Source: OMIW01 sp044235645 (GTDB taxonomy: Bacteria; Bdellovibrionota_C; UBA2361; OMIW01). Taken from it: a stretch of DNA of 64,000 bases. Shown here piece by piece: positions 62,979-64,000 of this stretch. The notes under the pieces are model-generated. The model saw nothing but the letters and a program-made list of their open reading frames with translations. It had not been told where the DNA came from and did not search any database. Each line of letters starts with the position of its first letter. Position 1 is the stretch's first letter. Where the stretch lies: NCBI GenBank assembly GCA_044235645.1, contig JBIIHQ010000006.1, positions 100,382 to 164,381 on the forward strand, written 5' to 3'. The translations under genes and the position numbers were made by a program.

Positions 62979-63546
62979 ACCGAGCCTCGTCTCCCTCCGT
63001 TTTACATCGTGGCCTCACGGCGGTGTCCCAGACACGTCCGCCCTCGCCCCATGAAACTTAAAATCCGCTCTGTGGGCTGTCGCCAGAGCAACCCCGTTCC
63101 CTTTTCTTCAAACCCCTATCGCCAAAACAACTCTCGTTCTGTTCTCTAAGAATAACCCGCATCCAATTCCAAAATCAAACTTTCATTGAGCGCAATTCCG
63201 ATCCGCGTCAAAATGACGGTCCTTGGAACGGGGGACGGACGAATGAGTCGGCCTGAGAAACGGCGAATGTTCGTGGATAGGCGCAAAATTACCCCTACTC
63301 TTCGCTCGCCCGACACCCGTTTTTGCGCTTTACCCTCAACTTTTCGCTGCTAACGGCGCTTTGACTGCGCCGAGGACGAGCCCTATAGCGATAAAATACA
63401 CCGAATTGTCGCTCGGTTGAGACCAAAACCATCAAAAACCTTTTATCGTGCGCTTGTCGCAGAACTCCCCATCACTGGGCCCTTTCCATCAGACGGGTCC
63501 GACTGAGAACCATCAGCATCCAAGGATTACCGGTCACGCCGTACGG
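62979..63546. other. non-coding gap inside the surface cluster
   Basis: 568 bp between the partial SBBP gene and the Hint gene, both minus strand, so it probably holds the Hint operon promoter. CGGCGC-TTTGACT-GCGCCG (63354-63372) is a perfect hairpin but lacks a T-run. The minus-strand sequence near 63385-63400 (ATTTTATCGCTATAG) is AT-rich; no firm -35/-10 was found. No gene was seen. Confidence 0.4.
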
Positions 63547-64000
63547 TTAGTTCGGCAATTCAAAGACCTGAAAGTTAATGGTTTGTGCCGCAGTAAGGCT
63601 AAGTTTGGTGATAAACGCATCCTGTTGACCACTCACCGTCTGCCCATCGAGGGTCGCTCCTATTGTTCCACCACTCGTTGAGCCCTCCTGTCCAGAGGCG
63701 GAAGTGGGGGCGGTTAGTCCGCTCACATAAACGTCCCCATTACTGTCAATCGCGAGACCATCACCCTCTTCTAACCCGTCCCCCCCCAAAAGCCTCGTCC
63801 AATCCTTCGTCCCGTCGGGCTTGTACTTAGTAATAAAGGCGTCCCTGCCCCCTCTGACAGTTTGTCCGTCGACAGTTGAAGAGGTCGTGTCTCCGGCGAC
63901 AAAAATGCCACTATCGATACCAGTTATAACGATGCGACTGACTTCGTTCCCCGACCCTCCTAAGAACCGCGTCCAACCCCTGGTCCCATCAGGGGTGATC
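63547..64000 (-). CDS. beta-propeller (SBBP-repeat) surface protein, partial
   Basis: The frame is open to the right edge; about 150 C-terminal residues are visible. Two SBBP-type repeats are present: 'GTRGWTRFLGGSGNEVSRIVIT' with 'GIFVAGDTTS', and 'GTKDWTRLLGGDGLEEGDGLAI' with 'GDVYVSGLT', each followed by DGQTV-x-G-x-x-DAFITK. SBBP proteins are large secreted or surface beta-propellers. The C-terminus is LTAAQTINFQVFELPN, similar to the end of the LamG protein. The stop is at 63547-63549. Confidence 0.8.
   Translation of the reverse strand, partial: ITPDGTRGWTRFLGGSGNEVSRIVITGIDSGIFVAGDTTSSTVDGQTVRGGRDAFITKYKPDGTKDWTRLLGGDGLEEGDGLAIDSNGDVYVSGLTAPTSASGQEGSTSGGTIGATLDGQTVSGQQDAFITKLSLTAAQTINFQVFELPN

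Overview
The window is 64 kb from a Gram-negative, flagellated, respiring bacterium. The evidence is the Bat aerotolerance genes with a secreted BatD, a flagellar export operon with sigma-28, a three-subunit succinate dehydrogenase, and TadE/TadG-like pseudopilins. The single-subunit cytochrome b558 type of SdhC, PDH E1 split into alpha and beta genes, an HDOD-like protein and large surface beta-propeller/LamG proteins suggest a deep 'deltaproteobacterial-grade' lineage such as Bdellovibrionota-like bacteria. No 16S gene is present, so this placement is inference. The genetic code is standard and coding density is high. No rRNA, CRISPR array or prophage was seen.

Layout. 1-3.1 kb: 3' end of a bat-operon VWA/TPR protein, batD, then a small orphan gene behind a strong promoter. 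3.2-10.6 kb (minus): de novo pyrimidine operon pyrR-pyrB-pyrC-carA-carB with ATGA overlaps. 11.0-12.5 kb: an insertion sequence with 26-bp inverted repeats and a transposase split over two frames. 12.7-15.2 kb (minus): a Ser/Thr kinase with a multi-pass membrane domain and a chalcone-isomerase-like secreted protein. 15.5-24.3 kb: class I fumarase, a small membrane protein, a 554-aa orphan, a RuvC-like nuclease, pdhA-pdhB and a DEVH helicase. 24.4-28.8 kb (minus): mdh-sdhC-sdhA-sdhB. 29.0-32.5 kb: tRNA-Pro, a four-copy 12-bp repeat resembling DnaA boxes, an aminopeptidase P and a membrane glycosyltransferase. 32.6-39.2 kb: a Gln-rich coiled-coil protein behind a structured leader RNA, then flhB-flhA-flhG-orf-fliA (minus), with no flhF. 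39.8-46.3 kb: an HDOD/GAF-like protein and the thrA-thrB-thrC operon. 46.3-51.8 kb (minus): slipin, NfeD, a UDG-like protein, CoaBC, an MBL hydrolase and a lipoprotein. 52.1-57.1 kb: endonuclease IV, a saccharopine-dehydrogenase-like enzyme, the RNase P RNA, a zinc-ribbon coiled-coil protein and YchF. 57.7-64 kb (minus): a Tad-like surface cluster.

Central metabolism is concentrated here. PDH E1 feeds acetyl-CoA into a cycle represented by fumarase, malate dehydrogenase and succinate dehydrogenase; aspartate drawn from it supplies the pyr operon (with carbamoyl phosphate) and the thr operon.

The most unusual part is the right end. A TadE-type pseudopilin is fused to a thrombospondin-like Cys-rich region and a C-terminal Hint (hedgehog/intein-type) autoprocessing domain. 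It is encoded next to a TadE protein, a TadG-like protein with a LamG domain, and a beta-propeller (SBBP) protein. Two of these proteins end in similar short C-terminal motifs. The cluster looks like a surface-appendage or adhesion system whose decoration may involve self-cleavage. Two structured RNAs, at about 32.6 kb and 57.6 kb, also match no family I recognise.
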